Counted from the stretch's first letter, positions 27,578-37,318 are shown. The stretch is DNA of 64,000 nt from Saprospiraceae bacterium (GCA_016709995.1 JADJLQ010000001.1:1832001-1896000), one strand, 5' to 3'. The notes: a model not told the origin generated them from the letters alone. Numbers and translations: made by a program.

Positions 27578-28708
27578 ATGGCGAAGATAGCAGTTTTAGG
27601 CGCTGGCATGGTAGGTAGTGCAATTGCAAGGGTGATGAGTAAACATCATAAGGTCGTATTATTTGATGGCAATCCATTACAATTAAAAAAATGTAAAGGG
27701 CAGAACATAACCACCCAGGTGATTGATTTTAAAGATCTCCTTGAATTAAAAAAAAGGATTGAGCACGTAGATCTTGTGATGGGCGCTGTCCCTGGTCATT
27801 TGGGTTATAAAGTATTGGAGCAAGTCATTCTCTCAAAAAAAAACATGGTGGATATATCCTTTTTCCCGGAAGATGGATTAAAACTGCATTCACTCGCAAA
27901 AAAAAATCAAGTCACAGCGATCTATGATTGCGGAGTAGCACCTGGCATGGACAATATACTCCTCGGATATCATGATCAATCAATGAAAGTGACTGACTTC
28001 AAATGTTATGTTGGTGGTTTGCCTAAAGTCAAAAATCCACCATTTAATTACAAAGCCCCATTTTCACCCATCGATGTCCTGGAAGAATATACCCGCCCTG
28101 CACGATTTAAAAAAGATGGTATAGTGGTGACCAAACCGGCACTCACTGATATTGAACATTTGCGGCTGCCTGTCGTCGGTACGCTGGAAGCTTTTAATTC
28201 TGATGGGTTACGATCCTTGATCAAAACCATGGCTCATATTCCAAACATGATAGAAAAAACATTGCGCTTCCCGGGCCATGCCGTTCAAATGGAATATTTA
28301 AAAGCTATAGGATTATTGAACAAAAAAAGCATCGAAGTAAAGAGCCAGACCCTGGCGCCAATCGATCTCACTGCGCATCTACTATTTAAACATTGGAAGT
28401 ATCTTCCCGGCGAAGCTGATTTCACCGTCATGCAGGTTATCCTGGAAGGGATAGAAAAATCGCAAAAAATCAGGTACACCTATGACTTGTATGACGAATA
28501 TGATCCGGTGGAAGATATGAGTGCCATGGCACGTACCACCGGGCTAACTGCCTGCGCAGCTGCCGAGATGGTTCTTCAAAATACATTTCGTGAAAAAGGT
28601 GTTTTTGCTCCGGAGTACATTGGAAAAGCTCCGGGACGGTTTGGGTTCATCATAGATTATCTCAAGAATAGTGGCGTCAACTATAAACGCAGAAGGACAA
28701 AGATTTAG
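27578..28708 (+). CDS. saccharopine dehydrogenase-family oxidoreductase
   Basis: 376 residues. N-terminal Rossmann domain with VLGAGMVGSAIA (residues 5-16), followed by the catalytic-domain features YDCGVAPGMDNILLG and a C-terminal block GLTACAAAEMVL. The pattern fits the saccharopine dehydrogenase/lysine 6-dehydrogenase-like group (Sacchrp_dh_NADP plus C-terminal domain), which act on amino-acid imines. The substrate is not determined by the sequence. Divergent from queG. Confidence 0.87.
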   Translation: MAKIAVLGAGMVGSAIARVMSKHHKVVLFDGNPLQLKKCKGQNITTQVIDFKDLLELKKRIEHVDLVMGAVPGHLGYKVLEQVILSKKNMVDISFFPEDGLKLHSLAKKNQVTAIYDCGVAPGMDNILLGYHDQSMKVTDFKCYVGGLPKVKNPPFNYKAPFSPIDVLEEYTRPARFKKDGIVVTKPALTDIEHLRLPVVGTLEAFNSDGLRSLIKTMAHIPNMIEKTLRFPGHAVQMEYLKAIGLLNKKSIEVKSQTLAPIDLTAHLLFKHWKYLPGEADFTVMQVILEGIEKSQKIRYTYDLYDEYDPVEDMSAMARTTGLTACAAAEMVLQNTFREKGVFAPEYIGKAPGRFGFIIDYLKNSGVNYKRRRTKI

Positions 28709-28778
28709 AAGCTGCTGCATGAAGCTAGCTCTTTAATGGAAGCAAAACAAAATATAATTTGACCTGTGCTGCATCTTC

Positions 28779-28943
28779 ATGAAACCAATCTCCAAAGATC
28801 CCATCCATTCATCTTCGCCTTTAACTACAGAGGTCATCTGTCTTACTGGAATGCCTTCTGAGGAAAGAGAAAATTTCGTAGACCGCATGATCAAAGTTGA
28901 TGCTTCAGTCTTTAACGAACGGGCACCTGAAAAAAATGATTGA
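28779..28943 (+). CDS. possible small protein, 54 residues, unrecognised
   Basis: An ATG at 28779 opens a 54-codon frame with protein-like composition (LTGMPSEERENFVDRMIKV in the middle). It lies 70 bases after the dehydrogenase and converges on the small membrane protein gene at 28981. No domain is recognised. It may be a genuine small protein or the remnant of a longer gene. Confidence 0.3.
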   Translation: MKPISKDPIHSSSPLTTEVICLTGMPSEERENFVDRMIKVDASVFNERAPEKND

Positions 28944-28980
28944 AGCGGGTTCTTTAGGTGCAGAAATATCTCCTAAAATT

Positions 28981-29316
28981 TCAAAGATTAAATAATTGGA
29001 CGATCACGAAACCTGCTATAATCCAGATCAGACTCAGTAGAGGCAGCAGACTGACCCATAAGGAAGTCTTATATTTTTTTCTTCGAGCCAATATCAGGGA
29101 CACTGGAATAGAGAGAATAATTAAAACCGGAAGAGAAAGCACACCCCAAAACAAAACCCAGGTGAATGCTTGAGCCTCAGAGCCTGGCGCATCAAAAAAC
29201 ATCGGTGAAATCATGGCCATCATCAAGGCCGGTATGAGGCCAAGCCCAAATATGGAGTAAAGAATAATTCTGGCTGTTTTATAGGTCTTAGAGTAATTAG
29301 TATTATCAGTATTCAT
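28981..29316 (-). CDS. small membrane protein, unknown
   Basis: 111 residues from ATG 29316, two bases after the stop of the upstream hydrolase gene. Three hydrophobic segments (IILYSIFGLGLIPALMMAMI, WVLFWGVLSLPVLIILSIPV and LLPLLSLIWIIAGFVIV) separated by short charged loops (ILARRKKYK). No known family is recognised. It is the last gene of a three-gene minus-strand run starting at 32161, so it may be an accessory of the exported hydrolase/lipoprotein pair. Confidence 0.6.
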   Translation of the reverse strand: MNTDNTNYSKTYKTARIILYSIFGLGLIPALMMAMISPMFFDAPGSEAQAFTWVLFWGVLSLPVLIILSIPVSLILARRKKYKTSLWVSLLPLLSLIWIIAGFVIVQLFNL

Positions 29317-29318
29317 TA

Positions 29319-30392
29319 TTACAATTTTTCTTTTAACCATTTTATAGTTTCCTGCCACATATCTGTGGTATACTCATGCCCTACCCCATCGTAGATGATC
29401 GACCGAAATTGGCCGGGTGCCTGAGCAGTCGCATAGATTTTATCCAAATATTGGTTGATGTATCGCTGACCTTCGACCGGTTCCAATACATCCTCGGCTC
29501 CTGAAAGATTGAGCAAAGCCCGCGGTGCGATACAAGCCATAATACTCTCGGTGTCAAAATGACTGATGAGATCATATACATAATAATAAATACCATGCCT
29601 GCCCAGTCCTTCATTTTTGATGAGATCTGCATTGCGTGTGATACAGGATACCGGCACAGCTACTTTGACCCTATTATCCAGGGCAGCCACATAAAATGTC
29701 CTAAAACATCCGAGGCTGAGACCGATGCTACCGATTCTATTGGCATCGACCTCAGGCCTTGTCGCCAGGTAATCTAAGGCCATGAGATCATCCCGGACCA
29801 TCATGCCCCAGAGATTTCGCCCTTTCCAGGTATTCATTTTGGCCCAACTGAGTTCTTCTCCAGAACCCTTTTCTTTGGCTCCATTCGGGCCCTTGCCTGA
29901 TCTTTCACCAAAAGCGTAGGCATCAATGGCCATGACGATATACCCTGCTTTGACCAGCTCCGGGCCCGGACTGAAATGAATCAGTTTTGAAGAAAATAAT
30001 TCATCTTTGCCATGGGCGTAATCTCCTCCATGATAGTGGTGATAGAGGATGGCCGGAGATTTGCCGGTAGCCTTTTTGGGGATCAGCATAATCCCGGGGA
30101 TGATAGCATCTACTCCATTGTGAAACTCGATAGATTCCATGATGTAGTCGGCTTCTGTTATTCTTTCTTTGATCGCGACCTGGACTTTTTTGGGCCTGTC
30201 CGGCAGGTTGCCAAAACTTTTTTCTAATTGCTTCCTGACATAAGTTTGTTGTTTTTTTATTCCCTTTTTATTAGCGGGGACATCCAGAGTCCTGGGGGCG
30301 AAGCTTATGTCGAGATATGCAGGTGCCTGGGTCTGAGATAAGGATATCGCAGGCATCCAAAAAATTGTTGCTAAAAAAAAGAAGTATTTCAT
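29319..30392 (-). CDS. secreted alpha/beta hydrolase (dienelactone hydrolase/acetyl-esterase-like)
   Basis: 357 residues from ATG 30392, which gives a signal peptide (MKYFFFLATIF to ISLSQ). The nucleophile elbow is GLSLGC, an Asp lies in LSGAEDVLEP and the His is in DGVGHEYTTD, making a complete Ser-Asp-His triad. HHYHGGDYAHGKDE near the middle is the oxyanion-side loop. Such enzymes deacetylate or cleave ester bonds on sugars or similar compounds. It sits between an unrecognised lipoprotein and a small membrane protein and divergent from a Gfo/Idh/MocA oxidoreductase, a context that suggests carbohydrate processing. Confidence 0.85.
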   Translation of the reverse strand: MKYFFFLATIFWMPAISLSQTQAPAYLDISFAPRTLDVPANKKGIKKQQTYVRKQLEKSFGNLPDRPKKVQVAIKERITEADYIMESIEFHNGVDAIIPGIMLIPKKATGKSPAILYHHYHGGDYAHGKDELFSSKLIHFSPGPELVKAGYIVMAIDAYAFGERSGKGPNGAKEKGSGEELSWAKMNTWKGRNLWGMMVRDDLMALDYLATRPEVDANRIGSIGLSLGCFRTFYVAALDNRVKVAVPVSCITRNADLIKNEGLGRHGIYYYVYDLISHFDTESIMACIAPRALLNLSGAEDVLEPVEGQRYINQYLDKIYATAQAPGQFRSIIYDGVGHEYTTDMWQETIKWLKEKL

Positions 30393-30424
30393 ATGCGAGA
30401 TCTTATAAAGAATTGTGAAAATTA

Positions 30425-32161
30425 TCAATGTAACTGAATCATCAATTCATGTTCAAAAGGAGTGAATCCAGTGATATAGACTGACTTTCCTTTTAATCTG
30501 GGTAAGGCACCTCGAAGATTGGTCCAGCTATGATCATGTCTTCCACCCTGGATAATCATTCTACCGGAGCCGTTCTTAATGATAAGGTCATCCTTTTCCA
30601 AAAAATAAGCCAATTCTGTATATGGAACCTCATGGAGTTGCGTGGCAAATTGATTTGATTCATCAAAATTGAGCTCGATAGCTACTGGGACTTTATCGGT
30701 ACCCTGAATAGAAAAATTTAAATGATAAGCACCTTGTCGTTTGCTTACCTGGAGTTTGTAGTTCAGATGCTGCACTTCACTTTGTTGTCTCTTTTCCCTG
30801 GGCATTTTTTCCCAATCGCCATCACCCGTCACAGAATCTTTGGCTAAAGGTTGAAAGTAGGGCCCTTCCATATACTGAGTCAGCTCATACCCATCTTGCG
30901 TAGAGTAAAGCGTATCACCGATGAACTGTCCTTTTCCAAAAAATGCTGCTGCACATCGCACTGCTCTCAGATGAATATCAGGATATTGAAGCGAAAACAA
31001 AATTGGATTATGTGCGATGAAGGTGGCATCACTTTTACCATCAGACCATCGCACCAAAGCTGATTTCTCAAAATATTTTTCAAAATGACTCAAGGGATAA
31101 TTTGGTTGTACTTCACCATCAAATGATGCTAAGGCACTGACATCTTCTAATATATAAGCCAGATTGCCGCTCAATGCTTTTACCCCAAATTTGGTGTTGA
31201 TCCATCGAGCCATTTTCATATATTGAGAATCTCTCTGATAGATCCCCAATAACAGATAAGGCAAAAAATAAGCCTGGCATGGAGCAGTGGTATATTGGTC
31301 TTGCCTTTTAGACAGTTCGGTCACCAGGTCCCCATTGATATGTATGAGATATTGCGTCATATCCAGATTTTTACGGACTGGCGCAAAGAGTTCAGGACGA
31401 TTCAATATCCTGGCCATCGTGATCAGCCACCGATCAGACAGGGGTGAGTAGACCGAGGTACTGCGTTCATTATACTGACCATCATCATCAATGTCTATTC
31501 CTTCGGCGAGCCATTGATCTATCCGATGCAGGTATTTTTCATTGGGAAACAATTCATTGATCCTGGCTAGTGCCATGCTGACCACCCATCGATGGTTGGG
31601 AGTATGAATGCCTCCTACACTGAGCGCTTCTCCCCCTCTCCATAAAAATGTTTTCAACTTTTGTCTCAAAGACAGACTTGCTTCATGATCGTCTTTAGAT
31701 AATAATTTGTAGGCTAGTGCGGTGGGTTCGACTGTAAATGCAAGGTCAGGTGTGGAATGAAAATTGGTCGTCAAAAGATCGATCGTACCATCTTCATGCT
31801 GACACCTTAGTATATAGTCGATCCCGGCTTCCATACTTTTTAATAAAGTGCCATCATGAAAATATTTCGACGATGGACTCACATAGGCGCAGGTGAGTTG
31901 TTGTATCAATCCTGATGGGCTGGAAGGATGTGGTATATCATATACATCAGGCAACGCACCATAATAAGGATGATTGGTGTCTTGGACCTGGCTTTTTATA
32001 GTTTGGGGCACCAGCAGATCATTCTCTAATATTAATTGATCTAACCAGGACTTGTCCTCCTGGGTAGTTGAGCCAGGAGTTTCTCTGCAAGCAAACTGGA
32101 CAGCGATCAGAAGCGCACACATCACCGAAGCAGAAATGATTTTAAATAGTCCGGATATCAT
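30425..32161 (-). CDS. lipoprotein with alpha/alpha-toroid-like domain, unknown function
   Basis: 578 residues, lipobox VQFAC (Cys25). The central 330 residues are helical with repeated aromatic and Asp/His-rich segments (GIDYILRCQHEDGTID, GGIHTPNHRWVVSMALARIN, DDGQYNERSTSVYSP), reminiscent of (alpha/alpha) toroids of heparinase-like lyases and unsaturated glycosidases. The C-terminal 130 residues look like a beta sandwich. I cannot name a family with confidence. It overlaps none of its neighbours: 32 bases separate it from the esterase-like gene, which follows in the same direction. The oxidoreductase at 32199 is divergent, 37 bases away. Confidence 0.62.
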   Translation of the reverse strand: MISGLFKIISASVMCALLIAVQFACRETPGSTTQEDKSWLDQLILENDLLVPQTIKSQVQDTNHPYYGALPDVYDIPHPSSPSGLIQQLTCAYVSPSSKYFHDGTLLKSMEAGIDYILRCQHEDGTIDLLTTNFHSTPDLAFTVEPTALAYKLLSKDDHEASLSLRQKLKTFLWRGGEALSVGGIHTPNHRWVVSMALARINELFPNEKYLHRIDQWLAEGIDIDDDGQYNERSTSVYSPLSDRWLITMARILNRPELFAPVRKNLDMTQYLIHINGDLVTELSKRQDQYTTAPCQAYFLPYLLLGIYQRDSQYMKMARWINTKFGVKALSGNLAYILEDVSALASFDGEVQPNYPLSHFEKYFEKSALVRWSDGKSDATFIAHNPILFSLQYPDIHLRAVRCAAAFFGKGQFIGDTLYSTQDGYELTQYMEGPYFQPLAKDSVTGDGDWEKMPREKRQQSEVQHLNYKLQVSKRQGAYHLNFSIQGTDKVPVAIELNFDESNQFATQLHEVPYTELAYFLEKDDLIIKNGSGRMIIQGGRHDHSWTNLRGALPRLKGKSVYITGFTPFEHELMIQLH

Positions 32162-32198
32162 GATATTTCTATAAATTTAAGCAAGTTATATTTTATAC

Positions 32199-33491
32199 AT
32201 GATGAATAGAAAGACCTTTCTTAAAAACTCTTCGCTTGGAGCACTTGGATTGATGGCACATCCTTATATCGTGTCCCGGCAAGCAGCTAAATACAATCTC
32301 GTCCTGATCGGCACCGGGTGGTGGGGTACCAATATCCTGCGCGAAGCCATCCGATCCGGGGAGGTAAAAGTCACTGCACTCTGTGATGTAGATGATGCCC
32401 AAATCAAAAAATGCCAGGAAGAAGTCAACAAACTTTGCGACGACCGTCCAAAAGTATATAAAGATTTCAGAGAATGCCTGGAAAAAGAAAAGCCACAAAT
32501 AGCAATCGTGGCCACCCCTGATCACTGGCATGCACTGATCGCCATAGAAGCGATGAATCAAGGAGCTCATGTATTTTTAGAAAAACCCATCAGCCACACA
32601 GTCCTCGAAGGGGCAGCCATCCTTAAAGCTGCCAGAAATAATAAGCGTACCTGTATAGTAGATTTTCATCGCAGGTACTCTCCACACAATGTGAGTGGGA
32701 TGGAATTTTTAAAATCAGGCAAAGTCGGAGCTATCAAAGAAGTCAAAGCATTCGTCCAGTACGCGATGGGACCAGGTAAACGGGAAGAGCAGCCACCTGT
32801 GCCGGCAGGCCTGGACTGGGATATGTACTGTGGGCCTGCCCCCTTAATGACTTACAATACTGCGATGCATCCCAGAGGGTGGCGACATTATCGCGCCTTG
32901 GGCAATGGACAGCTTGGCGATTGGGGACCACACTGGTTTGATCAGATCCTTTGGTGGACCGAAGAAATAGCACCCAAAAACATCTACTCCGCCTGGACGA
33001 TGGGCGGCAGAGATACCTGGTCGGATACGCCAACGACCCAGACGGTGGTGTATGAGTTTGAATCTTTCATAGCCTCCTGGGACCACAGCCTTTTTAATTC
33101 TCATCGGGAGAAAAAATCTGAAAGCGTAGGCACCTATTTTTATGGTACCGAAGGTACTTTTCATATGGGCTGGCAGCAAGGCTGGACTTTCTACCCTAAT
33201 AATCAAAATAAAGAAATCATCCACCAGGATCCTCAACTCGACCAACCAGATGGACAAAATATCAAACTCGTCTGGGCAGATTTTTTAAAGTGTATCAAAT
33301 CTGGTCAACTTCCTCATGCAGATATCGCCCATGGCCGACAAGCAACCAATATGGCGCTTCTGGGTATGCTCTCCGCTCAAGTCGGTAGAAGCATCCGCTG
33401 GGACGATGCCAATAATAAAATCCTCGGCGACAAAGCTGCCAATAAATTGTTGAAGCGGAATTATCGGGGTGGTTGGAAATATCCTGTATAG
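32199..33491 (+). CDS. Gfo/Idh/MocA-family oxidoreductase with twin-arginine-like leader
   Basis: 430 residues. The N-terminus RKTFLKNSSLGALGLMAHP looks like a Tat leader with RK in place of RR, common in exported members of this family from Bacteroidota. The NAD(P)-binding domain begins LVLIGTGWWGTNILR and contains ALCDVDD; the EKPISHT segment (EKP motif with the conserved Lys) and the DFHRRYSPHN region are typical. C-terminal substrate-binding domain is complete with GQLGDWGPHWFDQ. Two adjacent starts exist (32199 and 32202). Likely sugar or inositol dehydrogenase, substrate unknown; divergent from the lipoprotein/esterase genes. Confidence 0.9.
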   Translation: MMNRKTFLKNSSLGALGLMAHPYIVSRQAAKYNLVLIGTGWWGTNILREAIRSGEVKVTALCDVDDAQIKKCQEEVNKLCDDRPKVYKDFRECLEKEKPQIAIVATPDHWHALIAIEAMNQGAHVFLEKPISHTVLEGAAILKAARNNKRTCIVDFHRRYSPHNVSGMEFLKSGKVGAIKEVKAFVQYAMGPGKREEQPPVPAGLDWDMYCGPAPLMTYNTAMHPRGWRHYRALGNGQLGDWGPHWFDQILWWTEEIAPKNIYSAWTMGGRDTWSDTPTTQTVVYEFESFIASWDHSLFNSHREKKSESVGTYFYGTEGTFHMGWQQGWTFYPNNQNKEIIHQDPQLDQPDGQNIKLVWADFLKCIKSGQLPHADIAHGRQATNMALLGMLSAQVGRSIRWDDANNKILGDKAANKLLKRNYRGGWKYPV

Positions 33492-33511
33492 AAGACCACT
33501 TCTTTTTTTTT

Positions 33512-33594
33512 ACCACTAAGTGCACTAGGAGGCACTAAGAATTAATTGTCTCTTATCCACCTTTTCCTTAGTGCAACTTAGTGATCTTAGTGGT
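33512..33594. repeat. imperfect inverted repeat built of CACTAAG units
   Basis: Left arm (33512-33539) begins ACCACTAAG and ends GGCACTAAG; right arm (33567-33594) begins CTTAGTGC and ends CTTAGTGGT. The 28-base arms pair imperfectly around a 27-base loop, and a diverged copy of the unit follows (TTAGCGGTTAA, then TTAACGGTTAA to 33640). It fills the gap between converging genes, so it may act as a two-way terminator. It resembles the short palindromic intergenic elements found widely in Bacteroidota. Confidence 0.7.
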
Positions 33595-33629
33595 TAAACC
33601 TACTTAGCGGTTAAAAATCTTTGTGTTCT

Positions 33630-35906
33630 TTAACGGTTAATGATCTGCAGTTTACTAAATTTCAACATGATCCTTCGCTGCGGATCATCCAACTTAGAAA
33701 ATTCTATCGTCGCGACCCGATTGTCACGCGCGCCATCGATGTGCAATACTTTGCCGGGTCCAAACTTCATATGCAGGATCTCCATGCCTACTTCGATCTG
33801 CTCTGCCGGATCCGGTTTGAAGGTTTTAGGATCGATAGATATCTCTGATTCTTTGCTTTTACCCAATCGGGGAATGGTGGATAATATTCGAGGACCATCC
33901 GCAAAGGGACCAACATTACGCAGCGTCACAGAGGTATCGATATGATTAGCATCGATCTCTTCCAGAAACCGGCTGGGATCATTGTACCTGGCCTGGCCAA
34001 ACTGATAGCGCATCCCTGCATAGGTGATCACCAATTGACGCTTGGCGCGTGTAATAGCGACATAAAACAGCCTCCGCTCCTCCTCTATCTGATCCGGATC
34101 TGCCATACTCATATAGCTGGGAAAAAGATTTTCTTCCATCCCTACTATAAATACGGTGTGGAACTCAAGTCCTTTGGCCGCATGTACCGACATCAGCGTG
34201 ACATAATCATTGTTTTTAATCTCTTCGTCCTGATCGGTGAGCAGGGAGATGGTCTGCAGGTATTCTGACAGTGTTCGGGTAGTTTTTTCATTCTCATCGG
34301 CATCGTCGTTTTCGATGAATTCCAGGATACCATCCAGGAGTGCATTGACATTCTCGAGTCGACCCATACCTTCCTGGGTCCGGTCTCCTTTGAGTGCATC
34401 CAGGAGTCCACTGTGTTTGCCGATGTAGAGAGCGGCGGCAGATGCATCTACTTGTTCTGCGTGCTTCATGCAGCCGGTCATCATGACTATAAACTGACGG
34501 ATGGCATTGGTAGCCCTGCCGGTTACCTCCGGGAGATGCAATGCCTCCCAAAGAGTGATCTCATGCTCATTAGCATGGTCCAATGCTTTCTGAATCGTGG
34601 AGTCACCGATGCCCCGGCGGGGATAATTGATCACTCGCTTGAGCGCTTCTTCATCTTTGGGATTGGTGGCTAGTCTCAGGTAACCAATAAAATCTTTGAT
34701 CTCTTTCCTTTGATAAAAAGACAGTCCTCCGAATACTTTGTAAGGGATATTATTGCGTCTGAGCTGTTCCTCAACGATCCTTGACTGGGCGTTGGTCCTG
34801 TAGAGTATGGCAAACTCATGATTGGCTAGTCCTGCTCTATTCTTCCATTCGATGACGCTATCGGCCACACGCTTACCTTCTTCCAGATCAGAGATGGCTT
34901 TGATGAGCCTGATTTTACTGCCCCCCGCTTCGTCTGTCCAGAGTGTTTTTTCGATCTGGTTTTTATTGTTTTGGATCACTTGGTTAGCTGCTGCTACGAT
35001 GTGTTCTGTAGACCGGTAGTTCTGTTCGAGTTTATATTTTTGGTGCTGCGGATAATCCGTCTCGAAATCAAATATATTTCTGATGGTCGCTCCGCGGAAA
35101 GCATAGATACTCTGAGCATCATCTCCGACTATACAAATATTACGAGGGCTATCGGGATATTCGATCAATTGTTTTACGATGGCATATTGCAGGTAGTTGG
35201 TATCCTGAAACTCGTCGACCAGGACATATTGAAATTGCCTCTGGTATTTCTCTTTGACATTCTCCGGATTGCGGTACAGCATGATATACATCTGGTACAG
35301 CAGGTCATCAAAATCCATAGCTCCGGCTTTTTGACACCGGGCCACATATCGTTCATATATAGTGAGAAAATAGGGTATCTTATTCATCTTATCCGCAGCC
35401 ACCAGCTCTTCGTGCTGAGGGTAAGCTTTTGGAGAGATCAGATTGGATTTGGCAGAAGAGATTCTATTGCGGATCTGGCCTGGATTGTAGACTTGTTTGT
35501 CAAGTGAAAGCTCCGAAATGATATCCCCGATCAGGCTCTTGCTATCATCGCTGTCATAGATGGTGAAATTGGGTGGATAACCGATTTTAGCTGCCTCTAT
35601 ACGAAGTATTTTGGCAAATATCGAGTGGTAAGTACCAGCCCAAATATACTTTGCCCGGGAGCCTACTACTGCTTCTATGCGTTCGCGCATTTCTTTGGCA
35701 GCTTTATTGGTAAAGGTGAGGGCGAGGATGTTCCAGGGTGGCACCCCCTGTTCGATGAGATAGGATATACGATAGGTAAGCACCCTGGTTTTGCCGCTGC
35801 CTGGACCTGCGATGACCATCAATGGACCGTCGGTAGCTGTAACTGCCTCGCGCTGAGGCTGATTGAGATCGGCTAGGTAATCGATCCTGGTGATAAGTTC
35901 TGACAT
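33630..35906 (-). CDS. pcrA: UvrD/PcrA-family ATP-dependent DNA helicase
   Basis: 758 residues, superfamily 1 3'-5' helicase used in repair and replication restart. Motifs in order: Q motif LNQPQREAV (14-22), Walker A GPGSGKT (34-40), Ia LTFTNKAA, II DEFQDTN, III GDDAQSIYAFRGA, IV LEQNYRST, V VSVHAAKGLEF-like VTLMSVHAAKGLEF, VI VAITRAKRQL. The C-terminal 50 residues form a small domain with GMEILHMKFGPGKVL, the Tudor-like tail of PcrA that contacts RNA polymerase. Start ATG 35906 gives a normal N-terminus. The 35907-36154 gap upstream holds no gene. Confidence 0.95.
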   Translation of the reverse strand: MSELITRIDYLADLNQPQREAVTATDGPLMVIAGPGSGKTRVLTYRISYLIEQGVPPWNILALTFTNKAAKEMRERIEAVVGSRAKYIWAGTYHSIFAKILRIEAAKIGYPPNFTIYDSDDSKSLIGDIISELSLDKQVYNPGQIRNRISSAKSNLISPKAYPQHEELVAADKMNKIPYFLTIYERYVARCQKAGAMDFDDLLYQMYIMLYRNPENVKEKYQRQFQYVLVDEFQDTNYLQYAIVKQLIEYPDSPRNICIVGDDAQSIYAFRGATIRNIFDFETDYPQHQKYKLEQNYRSTEHIVAAANQVIQNNKNQIEKTLWTDEAGGSKIRLIKAISDLEEGKRVADSVIEWKNRAGLANHEFAILYRTNAQSRIVEEQLRRNNIPYKVFGGLSFYQRKEIKDFIGYLRLATNPKDEEALKRVINYPRRGIGDSTIQKALDHANEHEITLWEALHLPEVTGRATNAIRQFIVMMTGCMKHAEQVDASAAALYIGKHSGLLDALKGDRTQEGMGRLENVNALLDGILEFIENDDADENEKTTRTLSEYLQTISLLTDQDEEIKNNDYVTLMSVHAAKGLEFHTVFIVGMEENLFPSYMSMADPDQIEEERRLFYVAITRAKRQLVITYAGMRYQFGQARYNDPSRFLEEIDANHIDTSVTLRNVGPFADGPRILSTIPRLGKSKESEISIDPKTFKPDPAEQIEVGMEILHMKFGPGKVLHIDGARDNRVATIEFSKLDDPQRRIMLKFSKLQIINR

Positions 35907-36154
35907 TGAACTTGCGAAAATAGGGCTTTATGGTCGGATATGGAAAAGTTTAATATGTGTTTTAATCGATGCGATCCGAGATGATACGGACCAGGATGAC
36001 CATTCCACATTTGCGAATGAATCATCGCTACCCAGGGAAACTAAGTACTCCAAGGTCCAAATAATATATTTATGCATGATTTATCATTCACTAATTAGGG
36101 ATTTACTACTTTAACGAATCATATAATATGCTAATATTTTATTCTTTTACCGGG

Positions 36155-37318
36155 TCAATAGCTCCACTTCAGCCTCAGAAAAAAACCCCTCAATGAACTT
36201 TCATATTTCTGCACATTTTGGGAAAAAGCCAGCTGAGCGATCACATCGATATCCCAAGCCTGGGCAATGGAATAGCTAAATGAAGGATTTAAAAATAAGG
36301 CCTGGCTCCTGACCGGACTGTATACCGCCACCAGGCCCAGAGCGGACAGTGGTGATACCTGTTGCTGAACAGATGCCAGCGCTGCCCATTTATACGGATA
36401 CAGATTACGTGCTGAGAGTTCAAATGAAAATAAGGTACTTAGATCACCTGTGGTATTGCCTTCACTATTGTATAATCCACCTACACTCAAATAGGTGCCA
36501 CCGGAAAGAGTATAATCGATAGCAAAGGTAGTTGCCAGGGAGGTCTGACCCCCATTTTCAGGGACAAAGGCAGTAGACTCGGCTTTGAGCCCTGCCAAAC
36601 CTAGATTGCCGGCCGTACCCATACCGAATGCATAATGCTGATCTGAATAACCTGCCAAAAACTGCAGATCATAACTTTTGACATTGGTCTTGTACATTAT
36701 GCCATAACTCATATCAGAAAAATCTTTACCAACAGAAGCTACAGCCTCCAGGCTGCCGGAATAACCGATAAATCTTTTGATCCTCAAACCATCGACCGAA
36801 GGTCTTTCTTCATAATCAAAGTCTGTGAATCCATAGGCATTGAAGATATCGTTGGGGTTCCAGATGGTGCTGATACCCCAATTGACACGTTGCCTGCCCA
36901 ATCTGAGCTCCCAGTCTTTTGGAGTCCACTGCCAGTAAGCCCTATCCAAGGCGATCAATGCGGCGATGCCTTTTTTGCTCTCCCACCCTATATCCGGTTT
37001 GAAAAGTCTATTGGCGTTAGGGTCTATTTGATCCAGGTATTTCCCTTGTAATTGGTTGAGTTGCACCAGCTGACCAAAAAAAATTCGATTCCTGAATTCA
37101 GCTATCCATTCGTGGTTTTTATTTAATTTCTGTTTGAAGTTTAACCGTTGATGAATGAGTTGGTCTGAGATGAGTGAAGATTGTTGAACGGTATAATTTC
37201 CCTGGAGAAATTTTAGATAGCCACTGACTTGCACTTTTTTATTAACAGTGGAATCAGATTGAGCTACTATGGATAAGCCAAAAAATGAAAATAATATTGC
37301 GACAAGAAAAGGTCTCAT
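36155..37318 (-). CDS. outer-membrane beta-barrel protein of ABC export operon
   Basis: 387 residues. Signal peptide (MRPFLVAILFSFFGLSIVAQ). The mature part alternates polar and aromatic residues in strand-length segments (WIAEFRNRIFFGQ, WELRLGRQRVNWGIS) and ends with a terminal aromatic (RLKWSY), the usual mark of a BAM-inserted barrel. It resembles exported DUF1302-like porin proteins. It overlaps the upstream ATPase gene by four bases, so it is the last member of the TetR/LolA/FtsX/ATPase operon. This suggests the barrel works with the transporter, though how is unknown. Confidence 0.75.
   Translation of the reverse strand: MRPFLVAILFSFFGLSIVAQSDSTVNKKVQVSGYLKFLQGNYTVQQSSLISDQLIHQRLNFKQKLNKNHEWIAEFRNRIFFGQLVQLNQLQGKYLDQIDPNANRLFKPDIGWESKKGIAALIALDRAYWQWTPKDWELRLGRQRVNWGISTIWNPNDIFNAYGFTDFDYEERPSVDGLRIKRFIGYSGSLEAVASVGKDFSDMSYGIMYKTNVKSYDLQFLAGYSDQHYAFGMGTAGNLGLAGLKAESTAFVPENGGQTSLATTFAIDYTLSGGTYLSVGGLYNSEGNTTGDLSTLFSFELSARNLYPYKWAALASVQQQVSPLSALGLVAVYSPVRSQALFLNPSFSYSIAQAWDIDVIAQLAFSQNVQKYESSLRGFFLRLKWSY

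Noticed and set aside
34971..35507. 178-residue open frame antisense to the helicase gene
   Set aside because: Shadow of the helicase coding strand; no family features and no promoter.
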